From Pyropia yezoensis (Eukaryota > Rhodophyta > Bangiophyceae > Bangiales > Bangiaceae): a stretch of 64,000 nt of DNA. Position numbers and translations under genes: made by a program. The notes under the pieces were generated by a model that searched no databases, had not been told where the DNA came from, and saw nothing but the letters and a program-made list of their open reading frames with translations. Below are positions 45,146 through 55,966 of the stretch, piece by piece. Within the stretch, counting starts at the first letter, position 1, and the number at the start of each line of letters is the position of its first letter. Location of the stretch: the NCBI GenBank assembly GCA_009829735.1, contig CM020620.1:10847420-10911419 (forward strand). The letters are read 5' to 3'.

Positions 45146-45231
45146 GGTGACGGTGACGGTGACGGTGGCGGTGGTGGCGGTGGCGGTGGGCGGTGGCGGT
45201 GGCGGTGGGCGGTGGGCGGTGGGCGGTGGGG
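45146..45231 (+). repeat. GGTGAC/GGTGGC/GGTGGGC microsatellite
   Basis: Compound array of GGTGAC, GGTGGC and GGTGGGC units over about 86 bp. Confidence 0.7.
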
Positions 45232-45915
45232 CTGGCAGAGCGGCTGCTGGGGGTACTCCACCGACCGGCAGCCGTTCCTGCTGTGCCCGTGCCCCGCCAG
45301 GCGTCGTGGGGGGGGGAGCTGCGTTGCGGCGGGGGGGTGGTGGTGGTGGCGGCGGCGTGGCGGTGGCACCGCCCCAGGTGAGCGGCCAGGCTGGCGAGCA
45401 GCTGGCCGGCACGCCGGCCGCGGCACCAACGGCCTAGCGGGGGGGAGGGGGTGGGGGGGGGGGGTGGGGGGGGGGGGTGGGACGCACACCCCGCTCCGTC
45501 ATCCGCCGGGCGTCCCACCGCCGGGCTCCCACCCACGGTCTTGTCCCGGCACCCCCTCCCGCGCCCCCCCCCCCCTCCCCCAACCCCCCCCATCCCTCTG
45601 ACCTACCCACCCCCACGCCCCGCCCCCGCGTCCCCCGCCCGGCGGGTTCCCCATCCCCGCTGACGGTGAGTGGGCACACCCCGGGGGGGGGGGGGGGGGG
45701 GGGGTGGTGGAAGGGCGGAGCCGAGTGGACCGACGAATGCCCCCCCCGCTGGGGAGGGGCGGGGAGGCTGCCGCTTTTTTTTTTACTTTTCCGCACCGGC
45801 GGCTGCCGGCGCCGTGCCCGGCGAGTTTCCCCCCCACCCCACAACTCTGAACAAGCCCCCGCGCGGGGAGCCAACCCTCGCCGCCGGGGACGTATGGGAC
45901 GAGGGTGGTGAGGGT

Positions 45916-45990
45916 GGTGGCGGCCTGCTGACGTTGGTGGCGGCGGCCTGCTGACGTTGGTGGCGGCCTGCTGACGTTGGTGGCGGCCTC
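45916..45990 (+). repeat. 20-23 bp tandem repeat
   Basis: Three full copies of a 20-23 bp unit (GGTGGCGGCCTGCTGACGTT) starting at 45916, 45936 and 45959, and a partial fourth at 45979. Confidence 0.8.
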
Positions 45991-46193
45991 CTCCTCCACC
46001 CTGTCCACCCCCCCCCCCCTCCCCCGCGCCCCCACCCCGCTGCTTCCTCCCCCCCCCCCCCCCCCCCCCCCCCTTGGGCGGGGCGGTCTGGACCGGCGTT
46101 GCCACCCCCACCTTCTCCTCCTCCCGCTCCCCCTTCCCCCCCCCCCCCCCCCCCCCCGCGCGCGCTCCCTCTTCCCAAGCCACCCCTCACACC

Positions 46194-46419
46194 ATGCGGC
46201 GGGTGGTGGTCCGGACGGTGGGCAAGGGCGCCGCCCTGGCGGCGAGCCCCCCCCCGTCCTTGGCCGCCGCCGCCGCCGCCGCGACAGCGACGGCGGCAGC
46301 AGCCTCAGCGGCGGCGGCGGCGGCGGCCGGCACATCCCCGCCAGGCTCCCCCGTCCGCACGCCGCCGTCGACCCCACCACGCGCGGCGGGCGGCGGCGGC
46401 AGCGGCGGCGGCGGCGGCA

Positions 46420-46469
<50 letters not shown>

Positions 46470-47492
46470 GGCGGCAGCGACGGCGGCTGCGGGTGGGCGA
46501 CGGGGGCAATGGCGCCGCCGCCCCCCCCGCCGCTGCCCACGTCGCCCGTCACGCCACCGGCAACGCCGCCGCCCACCGGCAGCGGCAGCCGCCAGGCCGG
46601 GGGGGCGGCGGCCGCCACCGCCGTCCCGGCTGGCGGGTCGGCCCGTCGGACGGCTCCCCGGGGGGGCGCGGGGGGTGTCCCCCCCTGCCCCCCCCTCGGG
46701 GGGAGCGCCGTCGGCCCCCAGACGCCCAGCAACGGTGACAGCGGCGGCGACGCTGCCGCTGCCGCCGCCGCCGCCGCTGCCACCGCCGCTGCCGCCGCCG
46801 CCGCCCTGCCCGCCCTGCCCGCGTCGCTCGCCGCGGCGATTGCGGCTGTGGGCGGCGCCCCCCCCCCGCGGCGGCCCGCCCGCTGCCTGCGGCCGTCGAC
46901 GCCGGGGCGGCGGCGCGGGGAGGCCGCCCGCCTCGCCGCCCGCCGCCGCGCGTATGGGCGGGTGGGGCGGCGGCCGGGGCTGGCGGTCATCCCGGAAGGG
47001 GTGGAGCCCCCTCCCCCGCTGCCCACCGCCGCTGCCGCCGCCACTACCCACCGGGGGGGGGGGGGGGGGGCGCCGGGGGGTAGCTGCGCAGGTGCCACCG
47101 CGTCGGCAACGGTGGCAGCGGCGGCAGCAGCGGCACCTGCGCCGGCTGCGGTGGCCGCAGCCGCACCTGCGGCGACGCCGGCACCTGCGGCGACGCCGGC
47201 GACGGCGGCGGTCCCAGCGGCACTGGACGGGGCGGCACCGGCGGCAGCGGCACCAGCAGCAACGGCACACGTACCGTCACCGACAGCGGCACCACCACCG
47301 ACAGGGGCAACGACGCCGGCAACGGCGGCGACGTCTGCGGCGGCGGCGGCGGCGGCGGTGGCCGCCGTCCAGACGCCGCCCCGCGGTGGGGTCCCCGGGC
47401 GGGGGCGCCCCCCCCTCGGGGTCCCCCCCCCCCGGGCGGCCGCCGCCGACCCGACCCGGCTGGTGTGGTTTGCCACCGCCGCGGGCGCCTGA
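46194..47492 (+). CDS. Ala/Gly-rich protein of unknown function, 432 aa
   Basis: The frame begins at an ATG in good context (ACACCATGCGG) and reads MRRVVVRTVGKGAALAASPP. It contains poly-Ala and poly-Gly blocks and an SP/TP-rich part (TSPVTPPATPPPTGSG). A more ordinary basic segment around residues 240-275 (RRRGEAARLAARRRAYGRVG then RPGLAVIPEGVEPP) looks genuinely coding. The end is DPTRLVWFATAAGA. No family recognised. The Arg-rich middle and TP/SP sites suggest a nuclear, phosphorylatable protein (inference). The minus strand is also open here, but its translation is uniform Pro/Ala/Gly shadow. Confidence 0.4.
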
Positions 47493-49218
47493 CGGCGCGG
47501 CGGGGAACACCCCCGCGGGCCGGCTCTGTCCCTGACGGCGCTGCCGGGTGGGTGATAGGTAGGTAGGATGGAGAGCGGTTGGGGGGCGGTGGGGGGCGGG
47601 GAGGGGGGGGGTGGGGGGGGGAGGCGCTGCCGGTTATGCCCCCGCCACCCCCTTCCCACCCCCCCCCCCGCGCCCCCGGCGGCCGTGGTGGCCACCCACA
47701 CGCCGTGGCGGCGGCCGTGCGCCTTTCCCCCCCCTGGCGTCGTCGTTGCGGTTGGGGAGGCGCGCCATGCGCCCCCCGCACCCCCCCGCACCCCCGCCGC
47801 CGCTCCGTGCGGCCGTTGGCTGTTCCGTAGTACCCGCGACAGGGGAGAGGGCAGGGGGAGGCGGGGCTCGGCGCCGCCACGTGCCGCCGCCGCCGTCGCC
47901 GTTGCCGCTGCCGCCGCCGTGGCGTGCCGCGGCGTCCTGTCCCCCTTGGCGCGCCTGTGGCCGGCGCGGCCGGTGCCGCCGTTCCGTTTTTTTTTTTTTT
48001 TTCCTCGGCAGGGACAGTGGGGGTGTGTTGGGCGGTTGGTTGATCCCCCGCCGCCGCCCCCCCCCCTGCGAGGGCGCAGCGCCGGGGTGGCGTGGCTGGG
48101 GTCACCATCCCCCCCCCCCCCGCGCAGGCAAGGCCGCGCAGGCAAGGCAGGCAGGCAGGGCCATCTGTTTTTCGCGACGGCCGCTTCGCTCTCTTTTTTT
48201 TTTTTTTTTTTTTTTTTTTGGCGTACACAGGGAGTAGAGAGGGAGGGAGGGATGGGTGACAGCGTGGAGGCGCCCTCCCCGTGTGGGGGGATGTGTGGGG
48301 GGGGGGGGGGAGCCGCTGCCGCTCGTACATACACGCCACTGCTCGGACGCGCCACGCTGCTCGTGCCGCCGTGCGGGCGGGCGGGGTGGCCCCGTGCCGT
48401 GGCGGGCGGCCACAACGGGCGGGCGGGCGACCCCCCGCCTGCCGCGCACGGGCGGTGCGCGTCGGCCGGTGCGACCAGGACAGCCACCGCGGCTCGGCCG
48501 GCGCGACTCTTTCTGTTTTTTTTTTTTTTTTCCGTGGGGCGGTGCTGGTGGACCACGTGGCGGAGGCTACTACACTGCACCCCGCACGCTGCGACGGCGG
48601 GCGTGCGGGAGGCCGTGCGTGGGGGGGACGCTATGCACATGAGGGACTTGGATAGGGACGTGCTTGTTTTCCATACACAGGTGAACCAATCCGTCTGGCC
48701 GGCAACGGCCCCCCTCCCCCGCTGGACGCGACCGCGGACCAGAGACAGGCACGCCACGCACAACAAAAGACAAACGCTGTCTACACACACGGCTCACACA
48801 ACACGCTACCCACTACGCGCTAGACGCTATAGCTACACGCCACGAGCCACACGCTACACGCCACCACGATAACGACAGCACACTCAACAACAGGGCAAAG
48901 GCAAGACAAAAACCAGTCCGCCTCAAACGGTCCACACAAGCGTAACCGCCAAGGAGGGTGTGGAACACGACACGAACAGCCCCGGGCAACAGCCGGGGGA
49001 GGACCACCGCCAGAGACACGCAACACCGAGATGATACAAGAGCCAGCGTCAAAGCAACATTGAATTGGAGGTACATACGCGGACCTAGCGCAGCAGGGCA
49101 AACAAACACGAGAGTGAGAACGTACAGCAAGGCAAGGCTGGAAACACCCAGCCTCAAATACCAGCGGCAAGCACAGGGCATCCTACAAAAAAGAAAGTGA
49201 GACGGACGGTCGGCTAGC
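47493..49218. other. Low-complexity region; right part is the likely 3-prime end of the Hsp110 gene
   Basis: G-runs and C-runs to about 48.3 kb, with T-tracts at about 47984-48002, 48194-48219 (26 T) and 48514-48531. From about 48.75 kb the composition becomes AC-rich (CACACG and CTACACGC units at 48780-48865), probably untranslated DNA downstream of the minus-strand Hsp110 gene. No gene supported. Confidence 0.4.
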
Positions 49219-52200
49219 CTACGCGCTGGGCTCCTCCACATTCATCGAACACCCCCCACTGCTGCTGCAGCAGCCGGGCGCCGCCGCTGCGTCGTCCGCC
49301 ACCTCCTCCACATTCACCTTGGGGCTCTCCGTCTCCATCGGTGCGTCCGCCCCGGGCGTCGTGGAAGCGGCCTCCCCATTGGCAGCATCAGCATCAGCCG
49401 CCGGCTTGGCCGCCGAGTCGGGGGCGCCGTCCGCCTTGGGCTCTTTCTCCTTCGCCGGCGTCGGCGCCGGCGCGGGCGGCGGCGGCGGCGGCGGCTTGGG
49501 CCGCGTCACCACGGGCGTGCATACGGCCGACATGGCCGCCCCGCGCCGGCGGATGTCGTCACAAGTCACGACGGGATCAACGTCGGCGGCAGTGGTGGCC
49601 TGCTGGGCGAGGCGCTCCTCCAACCACCGCTCCGCATCGTCCGCCTCGCGCACGACCTTGTCCTTCTCATCGTCCCCAACGTGGTCCAAGTCTGCCCCGC
49701 CTGCAGCAGCACGGAAGCGGGCGGCCATAGCGCGCAGCTGACCAGCCATCGGCAGCCGGTTGTCCGACTCCTTTTTCCGGGACAGCATCCCGCTCGTGGC
49801 CGACACTAGCGCGTCGCGACGGGCCACAAACGCGCTCTTGTTCGCCTCCTCCCCTTCCTCCGAGTAGATCCACTCCTCGGCGGCGTTGAGGTCGGTCATG
49901 AGCGCCTCCCGCGCCTTCTGGGTACCAAAAGACGCCAAGTCTCCGCCCGCGTCCACCCGCACGCGCATGTCGTACACGTACGCCTCAAGGGCGTTGCGCG
50001 CCTCGCCCAGCTCTTTTTGGTACACATCCGTGGCGACCATAGAGGCCTCCACGTCAGAGGCCGCGGAAATGGCAGAGCTGCCCATCCCGCCTTGGAACAG
50101 CGGCGGCAGAGGCGTCAACAGCAGGTTCTCCCACGCAACCTGTGACACGGTCTTCACAGGAACCTTGGCCGCCGGCGCCGCGGCAGCGGGTTCAGCCTTG
50201 GCACCTGACACGGCAGCGGCGGCAGCTGACGCAGCCGACGACACGGCAGAGGCCGCGCGCGAGGCGGCCGCGGCGGCCGACGCGGCCAGGCCTGTGGACT
50301 TGTCGTCATCAGCCATCGCGTCGCCAGTGGCAGGCGCCGCCGCTGACGCTACATCCCCGTTGGCAACGTCACCATTGCCATCCGCCGGCTTGTCCGCAGA
50401 CGCGGGCGCCGGCACCTCCGCTGACACCAGCTTCTTCAGGCGAGCGGAGAACACAGATATAATCCCGTTGTCGTTGATCCGTACGTTGACGTCCACCTGA
50501 GGCTTAAACTCAGCCGCCGACTTCCCGTCCGCAAAAGGCGGGGCCGTCTTGTTATCGACTGCAACCGCCTCCACAGGTGCTTCAATACGCACCTTGGCAA
50601 AAGCGATGTTGTCACCGGCAAGGACACCCGGGGGCAGAGCCTCGGGCTTGCGGTACTGCAGGGTTGTATCAATGGCGCCGCCCAGGTAAGGCAGCTCAAC
50701 GCGGTTGACCCGCCCGAGCGGCTGCGCCTCAGTGGCCACGGCCGACGCACGAACCGCGGCCGCGGCCTCGGCATCGGCGTCGGACCCATAAGAAGGTACC
50801 AGGCGCGCGCCACCACACGGCAACACATCGTTCAGAGTAAAAGGCCGGCGCTGCAGGCCGGGCATGAGGTCCGCCGCCATAAGCGCGCAGCCACGTGACA
50901 CGGCTTCGTCGGCGTTAAGGGTAGTTTGCAGGGGCACTTCCGCCCCGTCCAGCGCAGCCTTGATAGCTGCCTTGATCGCCGGCACCCGCACGCCACCACC
51001 AACCAGCTCCACGGCCAGCAGGTCGGCAGCAGGTGTCTTGTCCAGCGCCTGCCGCACCACCTGGGTGGTGCGGTCCACGATGGGCGCAATGAGCGCCTCG
51101 AGATCCTTCCGGCTCATCGCCGCCGACACGTCCACGTCGTCCATCAAGCACTCAATGTTCAGGCGGCCCTCGGCGTTGGCAGACAGCACCCGCTTGAGCT
51201 TCTCCACATCTTTCCTCAGCCGCAGCCGCGGGCGAGGGCGGGACAGGGCGTCAACGTGGAAGCGGGTCTTGAAGTCGGCCGCAAAGTGCTGCACAAGCAA
51301 ATCATCAATGGAGCGGCCGCCCAGCGCCGGGTCAAAAGCGGTCGACGTGATGTCCGCCCGGCCCTTGGTAAACGTTGCCGTAAACGCTGTCGTGGATGCG
51401 TCGCCAACATCCACAAACAGCACCTTGGCAGGCTTCTCGTCTGGCAACGCGCTCGCGCGGAACATGCCATACGCCAGAGCCAGCGCCGCATGCTCGTGCA
51501 TCAGCCGCATCACATTAATGCCAGCAATCGAAGCCGCGTCGAGCAGAGCGTGACGCTGCGCCTGTGTCCAGAAGCCTGGAACGGAAACAACGCAGTCCTT
51601 CACCGCGGACCCGTACTCGGCGGACGCAAAGCTCATCAATTTGCCCAAGAACATGGCAGTCAGGGCCTCCAACGACAGCTCTGTGTCTACAGGTGGGGCA
51701 CCATAGGATACCTTGACGGCCGTGCGGCCAGTCTCCGAGTGCGCCACAATCGCTACGTCGGCTCTAGCAGCCTCGGCAACAGCCATTGGCGCGGCCGCGT
51801 CCAGCCCCAGCAGCAGCGGCAGCGCCCCTAGGGTGTTGCGGAAGTTTTGCGACGCAAAGTTCGCGGCTGCTTCGCCAGCATGACGCTCAGCACCGGCAAA
51901 CGACACCATGGACCTACACCGAGACAACGAGAGGAAAGGGAAAGCAGCAGACAGGGTCACAACAGAAATTCATGGGCGAGCAAACCAGAGAACAGCCACA
52001 GCATGCCACAAACGCAATGACACGTGATCCCCAAAGCAACCAACGTCAGCCGTCTGTCACAGGAAGCACAGCGCAGGAGGCTGCGGAGAGCACATCACAA
52101 GCTTCCAGCACACACACACAAGGAACAAGAGTCCACCTCTTCTCGAACACAAACGGCAGGAACGAAGACATGGCGTCAGGCTGGCAGGGGCACAACGTAC

Positions 52201-52307
52201 GGTGTGGCACGGTTGGACACCTCATTGCAGACCACGTCAATGCCGCCCCGACGGGCAATGGCAACGACGCTGGTCTTGCTGCCAAAGTCGATCCCCGCGC
52301 AGGCCAT
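49219..52307 (-). CDS. Cytosolic Hsp110 (HSPA4/Sse1-type) chaperone, two exons
   Basis: Exon 1 is 52307-52201 and exon 2 is 51913-49219, with a 287-bp intron (donor GTACGT, acceptor TAG). The joined 2802 bases give 933 residues, and the junction restores NRATPSMVSFAG, matching the family. The start ATG at 52307 is in an ideal GCCACCATGG context. The nucleotide-binding domain has GIDFGSKTSVVAIARR at the N-terminus, DCVVSVPGFWTQAQR, RLMHEHAALALAYG, FVDVGDAS and VELVGGGVRVPAI. The C-terminal half has the Hsp110-type extended beta-domain loop (Ala/Asp-rich, about 530-600) and an alpha-helical lid (EARNALEAYVYDMRVRV). The tail is Pro/Ala/Glu-rich with a CCSSSGGCS cluster. There is no signal peptide or ER-retention signal, so it is cytosolic. 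Its expected role is Hsp70 nucleotide exchange and holding unfolded protein. Confidence 0.9.
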
Positions 52308-52558
52308 GGTGGCCGCACAGCCGCAGCAACTGCCGCAGCGAGCAGCGCCAGGTAGCTCTGGGGGCCGGTGTTACGGTCGTCGATGTAGCTTCAACCGCCA
52401 GTACACAGCTCAACGGGGGTAGCGCAACAGTGGCCAAGGGTGGGGATGGACCGGGTGCAGGTGTGAGTCAAGGAAGGGATGGGGACGGGTGCAGTCACCA
52501 CGGTGTACCGTCGCGAAGGAGCGGGGGTCGAGCACAAATGAGATGCAGAACACAGTAT

Positions 52559-52567
52559 GTACAGTAC
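52559..52567 (-). promoter_or_regulatory. GTACAGTAC box upstream of Hsp110
   Basis: GTACAGTAC (reverse complement GTACTGTAC) about 250 bp upstream of the Hsp110 start codon. It matches the core of the 16-bp palindrome at 43239. No TATA box is obvious nearby. Confidence 0.3.
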
Positions 52568-53962
52568 ACGGAGTCACAGCGAGCACAGTGAACCCGTCGC
52601 AGACCAAACCTATTGCACTGGGGGGTGCCCTGGGCACTGGTCTCCGCCGCCGGCTGCACCCCCCGTCAACGTCAAACGCGGTGTGAGGCCAACTAGGGGC
52701 GGGTGGAAATCGGAAAACGGCCAAGGGGGAAGCGGAGCGACGCAGGCCTCGCGTCACCGCACCGCGGGCATAGACAGCCGAAAACCGGGGCCACTTTTGC
52801 TGACGGCGACGGTTGCAGCGTCCAGCTTCTTGCTGGGACAGGGCTCAGGCACATTCTGGGTCGTTCTGGAAGCATCTGTGCGCGGCGCTGTACAAAAGAC
52901 TTGGGCAAACAGTCGGTCTTGATCCGCAAGTCGGCGCTCAGTACATAACCGCTTTCGCAGCCAACAAGTGGAATACCAGTCGTTGACTTGAGCACAGCAC
53001 AGATGCGGACATGTAATTTCAGTTGCAGTTGAGGACGTTGGAGTTTGACCAACAGCGCCTGTTATTCTTTCCGCCTTCGAAAATCTCGTCAAGGAGTGGA
53101 CGTTGTAAAAGGACAAAGGATATGCAACGATTTTCATCAACGTGAAGATCACTGGAACGTTGCCGTGGTGGTCCTGGCAAGCCGGGCTCCATCATCAGCC
53201 CCAGGCGCCTCATTCAGCACTGAGGGCACTGTAGTGCCGCCCTCTCCCGTTCCCCCCCTTCTGTTTCCCCCACGTGGAGCACCAGAGGCCAGTCAACGTC
53301 GTCGGACATGGCCGCGTCGCGCCGCGCTTTGGGGGCAGTGCCTGATCTGCGCCACGCGCCGGGGCGCGCGCGCCGGGAGCCGCCCGAATGTGCTACGTGG
53401 ACCCCGCTACCAGCTCACTCGCCGGGAGTGAAAGGGACCCCTCGGCGTGGCGGCGTCAGGCATGCGCCGGCGCCCCCGTCCCCCCCCCCTTCTTCCCCTC
53501 GCTTCCCCTCCACCCCGCCACTGCCTCCAGTTTGAAGCAGCAATGGTCGGCGCGTGCCGCGCCAGGCAGGAGCGGCGCGTGCCGCGCCAGGCAGGAGGGC
53601 AGACGATTGGACAGACCCGCGGGGACATTGCGCCCGGCAAGGAGGAAACGTCCCTGCCGCTGCGGGTCCGTCATGGCGATGGAGGCTGATCCCCCCCATG
53701 CACACCATGCCCATCTCGCCATGCATGAGGTGGGCACGTTCCGACGGCGCCCACCCACCCACCGCCTCCCCCCGCCCTCCTGCCCGCCCGCCCACCCGCC
53801 AGCCCGCACGCACGTACGTGCGTGCGTGCGTACCCACGAGGGGATTGGACGAGGATTGGATGAGTCTGGGGTGTCATGTTCAACGGCGTCGCTGCTACCC
53901 GCTCGTCGGCAGCCCCACCGTCGGCGCGGCCGGTAGGTGCTCGCTAGCGGGGATGGATCATC

Positions 53963-54004
<42 letters not shown>

Positions 54005-54641
54005 TCGCCACCGCCGCCGCTTCGCATGGCCACCCCGACACCGCAACGTTGGGCCGTCAGCCGTGGGGGAAACGCAGGCAGTCAGGGATCCGGGAGGGGG
54101 GGGGGGGGGTGGAGGGTGAGGGTGGTGTGGTATGGCGTGCCCCGCCTGCACCCAAGTGGGGTGGCCGCCCCGCACCCCCCTCCTTGGGGTTCCCAGCCGC
54201 CTGCGTACACGGGGGGGGCAAGGGGCCACCCCCGACGCTGGGGCCAAAGCGCGCACGCGCAGGAGGTTGCCGCCCCGCCCACTGGTCCCAGCCTCGCTTC
54301 ACTCCCCCTGGCCTGTCGCGGCGGCCGCGGCGGCGGCGGCGGCTGCGGCGGCGGCGGCGGTGGGGGCAGCGCGGGCCGATAAGAGCGGCGGCCGAGGCGA
54401 GGCAAGCCATTCCCGAGCGAACGCATCAACTAAGCCACCACCTCTCCTCCACAGCTCCCGCCCACCCAGCCATCCGCTCCCCTCGCTCCTTTGCCCGTCT
54501 CCCACTGGCGCGCTGACCAAGAGCACCCGCTCCCCCACCCCCCCCCCCCGCTCCTGCTCCGGCACTCTCTTCCCCATTCCCTCTGACTCGCCACCCTCAA
54601 ACCCTCGTCCCCCTTCCCTCTCGTCCGGCCAACCACACAAG
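52568..54641. other. Intergenic region between Hsp110 and the secreted protein
   Basis: About 2 kb. A lower-GC segment at about 52850-53170 is followed by C-rich DNA. A 75-codon frame from an ATG at 53308 (MAASRRALGAVPDLRHAPG) has a plausible start but nothing else to support it. A CCG-triplet run lies at about 53966-54002. A CT-rich stretch at about 54430-54640 directly precedes the secreted-protein ATG and is probably its leader. Confidence 0.4.
53548..53597 (+). repeat. Perfect 25-bp tandem duplication
   Basis: Two adjacent identical 25-bp units (beginning CGGCGCGTGCCGCGCC). Each contains a GGCGCG/CGCGCC inverted pair, so each unit can form a small hairpin. Confidence 0.8.
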
Positions 54642-54998
54642 ATGAAGGGCGCCCTGGTCATCCTCACGGTGTTGGCGGTAGCGGCCACCGCGTGCGCGGC
54701 GACGGTGCCCCAGACGGCCCGCCAGCAGCTGCCGCCGTGTCAGCCGGCGGTGCCGACAGCGCCGCCGGCGGTGCCGTGGACGCCCCAGGCAACGATTGAG
54801 GTGGATGAGGGCGCCGCCACCGCCACTTTTGGCTCCCAGACGTGCGTCCTCACCGAGGCGCTGCCAGAGGGGCAGTTCCTCCCCCCGACCGCGGAAGTGC
54901 AGCGCTACTGGGGGCGTGAGTGGGTGGTCGTCCGCGCCTACCCGTCGCCGGTGACCTACTCGTGCCAGCTGGAGGCGGGGGGGGGGGACCGCCGCTGA
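54642..54998 (+). CDS. Small secreted protein with signal peptide, 118 aa
   Basis: An ATG at 54642 (context ACAAGATGAAG) starts MKGALVILTVLAVAATACAA, a textbook signal peptide with a short basic n-region, a hydrophobic core and a small-residue cleavage site around residues 18-20. The mature part is Pro/Gln-rich at first (QLPPCQPAVPTAPP). It then becomes a beta-prone segment with EVDEGAATATFGSQTCVLTE and WGREWVVVRAYPSPVTYSC, and ends at GGGDRR before TGA at 54998. Three cysteines remain after cleavage. I do not recognise the family. An extracellular, cell-wall or endomembrane role is likely. The CT-rich leader upstream fits a transcription start just 5-prime. Confidence 0.6.
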   Translation: MKGALVILTVLAVAATACAATVPQTARQQLPPCQPAVPTAPPAVPWTPQATIEVDEGAATATFGSQTCVLTEALPEGQFLPPTAEVQRYWGREWVVVRAYPSPVTYSCQLEAGGGDRR

Positions 54999-55570
54999 GC
55001 GCGCCGCCCACGTCGGCCCGTTGCCGCGTCGAAGCCCATCTGTCGATAGGTGGGTGGGGGGGGGTGGCGCGGGGGGCATGGAGGGGAGCGAGGGGGGCTT
55101 TCGTTTGTGAGAGTCGGCCGGCTCGCAGGGAGAGCGCTCGGGAGACACTCCCACGGGCGGCCCGTACGGGCGTGGGAGAGCACTGGACGAGGGGGGCCTT
55201 ACGCTGCCTGTTTGGCTCGGGGACGTTTATCAACAAGGAACAGGCCTCGGTGCCTTTGTCTTTGTCCCTAGACCTCCGACGGCATCGTTATGGTCCCGCA
55301 GACAACACCACGGCGGGTATGCCTACACGTTCCCACGTCGGTCGGGCGGGCCATTCCGCGGCTCGTCACCCGGATAGCGTGGGAGTGAATGGTGGAGGTG
55401 GGGTACAGTAGCGTCCAGGGGGGGGCGGCGAGGCGCGACAGCTTTCCCCCTCAGCGCCGGCTCCCCGGCCGTCCTTCTCCCCCATTCCGCCCCACTCCGT
55501 CGCGGCGCCCTGGTCGCAGGGGGGCGCGGCGGCGGTGCCCCCCCCCCCCCCAGCCCTCTTCTCCTTGCAT
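54999..55570. other. Intergenic region
   Basis: Short GC-rich spacer with a lower-GC patch at about 55200-55330 and a TACAGTA core at about 55404-55410. No gene supported. Confidence 0.4.
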
Positions 55571-55966
55571 TCACGTATATACATACAGACCGGCGGCAAG
55601 CAGCCCCCACCGCCGCCCATCAGCCCCCCCCCTCCCTCCGCCGTCCCTTCCCCCCATCTCCCTCCTGCGAACCCTGCCCCCCCCTCTTCCCCTCCCCCCC
55701 CTCCCGCTCCGGGTCCCCCTCCCCTCCCCCTTCCTCCTCCCCCCCCCCTTTTCCCTCCCCCTTCCCTCCTCCCCCCCCTCCTCCGCCTCCACCCGCGCCA
55801 CACACGCGTGGTACGCGCGGATGGTTGCCGCACAGGGGGCTTCTGCGTAGGCGTGGCGACGAAGGCACGCCTGGATGGCACAAGCGGCGGGGGTGCACCG
55901 CCGCTGGGCGGGGGTGAGGTGCGCGTCCTTGGCGGGCGGGCGGCCGCCGCCTTGGGGGGCGGGCAT
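55571..55966 (-). CDS. CMC4: CMC4-like twin-CX9C mitochondrial protein with a long basic tail
   Basis: From the ATG at 55966 the minus strand reads MPAPQGGGRPPAKDAHLTPA. It then reads CTPAACAIQACLRRHAYAEA, followed by PCAATIRAYHAC. Cysteines fall at relative positions 1, 6, 11, 22 and 32, the spacing of the CMC4 (MTCP1/p8) subgroup of CX9C coiled-coil-helix proteins. These are imported into the mitochondrial intermembrane space by the Mia40 disulfide relay. Hydrophobic residues between the cysteines also match (IQ-x-CL, Y-x-E). The usual protein is about 70 residues. Here a Glu/Gly/Arg-rich tail of about 70 residues follows to a stop at 55571. It runs through G-rich DNA and may be extended artificially by a homopolymer error or a missed stop. 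The motif identification is strong, the C-terminus weak. Confidence 0.75.
   Translation of the reverse strand: MPAPQGGGRPPAKDAHLTPAQRRCTPAACAIQACLRRHAYAEAPCAATIRAYHACVARVEAEEGGEEGRGREKGGGRRKGEGRGTRSGRGGRGRGGGRVRRREMGGRDGGGRGGADGRRWGLLAAGLYVYT

Larger units (their letters stand above)
42095..46193. other. Low-complexity intergenic region with one promoter-like island
   Basis: About 4 kb dominated by G/C runs. A lower-GC island at about 42990-43270 has a TATA element and GTAC palindromes. T-rich tracts lie at 44602-44640. Some short plus-strand stretches near 44860-44950 (GGCQWMRRAPAEQRLLRAR) look like protein, but no complete gene can be built. Confidence 0.4.

Noticed and set aside
46187..48790. 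An 867-codon minus-strand frame starting with a hydrophobic, signal-like sequence
   Set aside because: Beyond the first 20 residues it is Pro/Ala/Gly shadow of low-complexity DNA and overlaps the better-supported plus-strand gene.
51914..51960. Start of Hsp110 at 51960 within a single exon
   Set aside because: It would lack the N-terminal ATP phosphate-binding motif, which is found in frame 287 bp upstream with proper splice sites.
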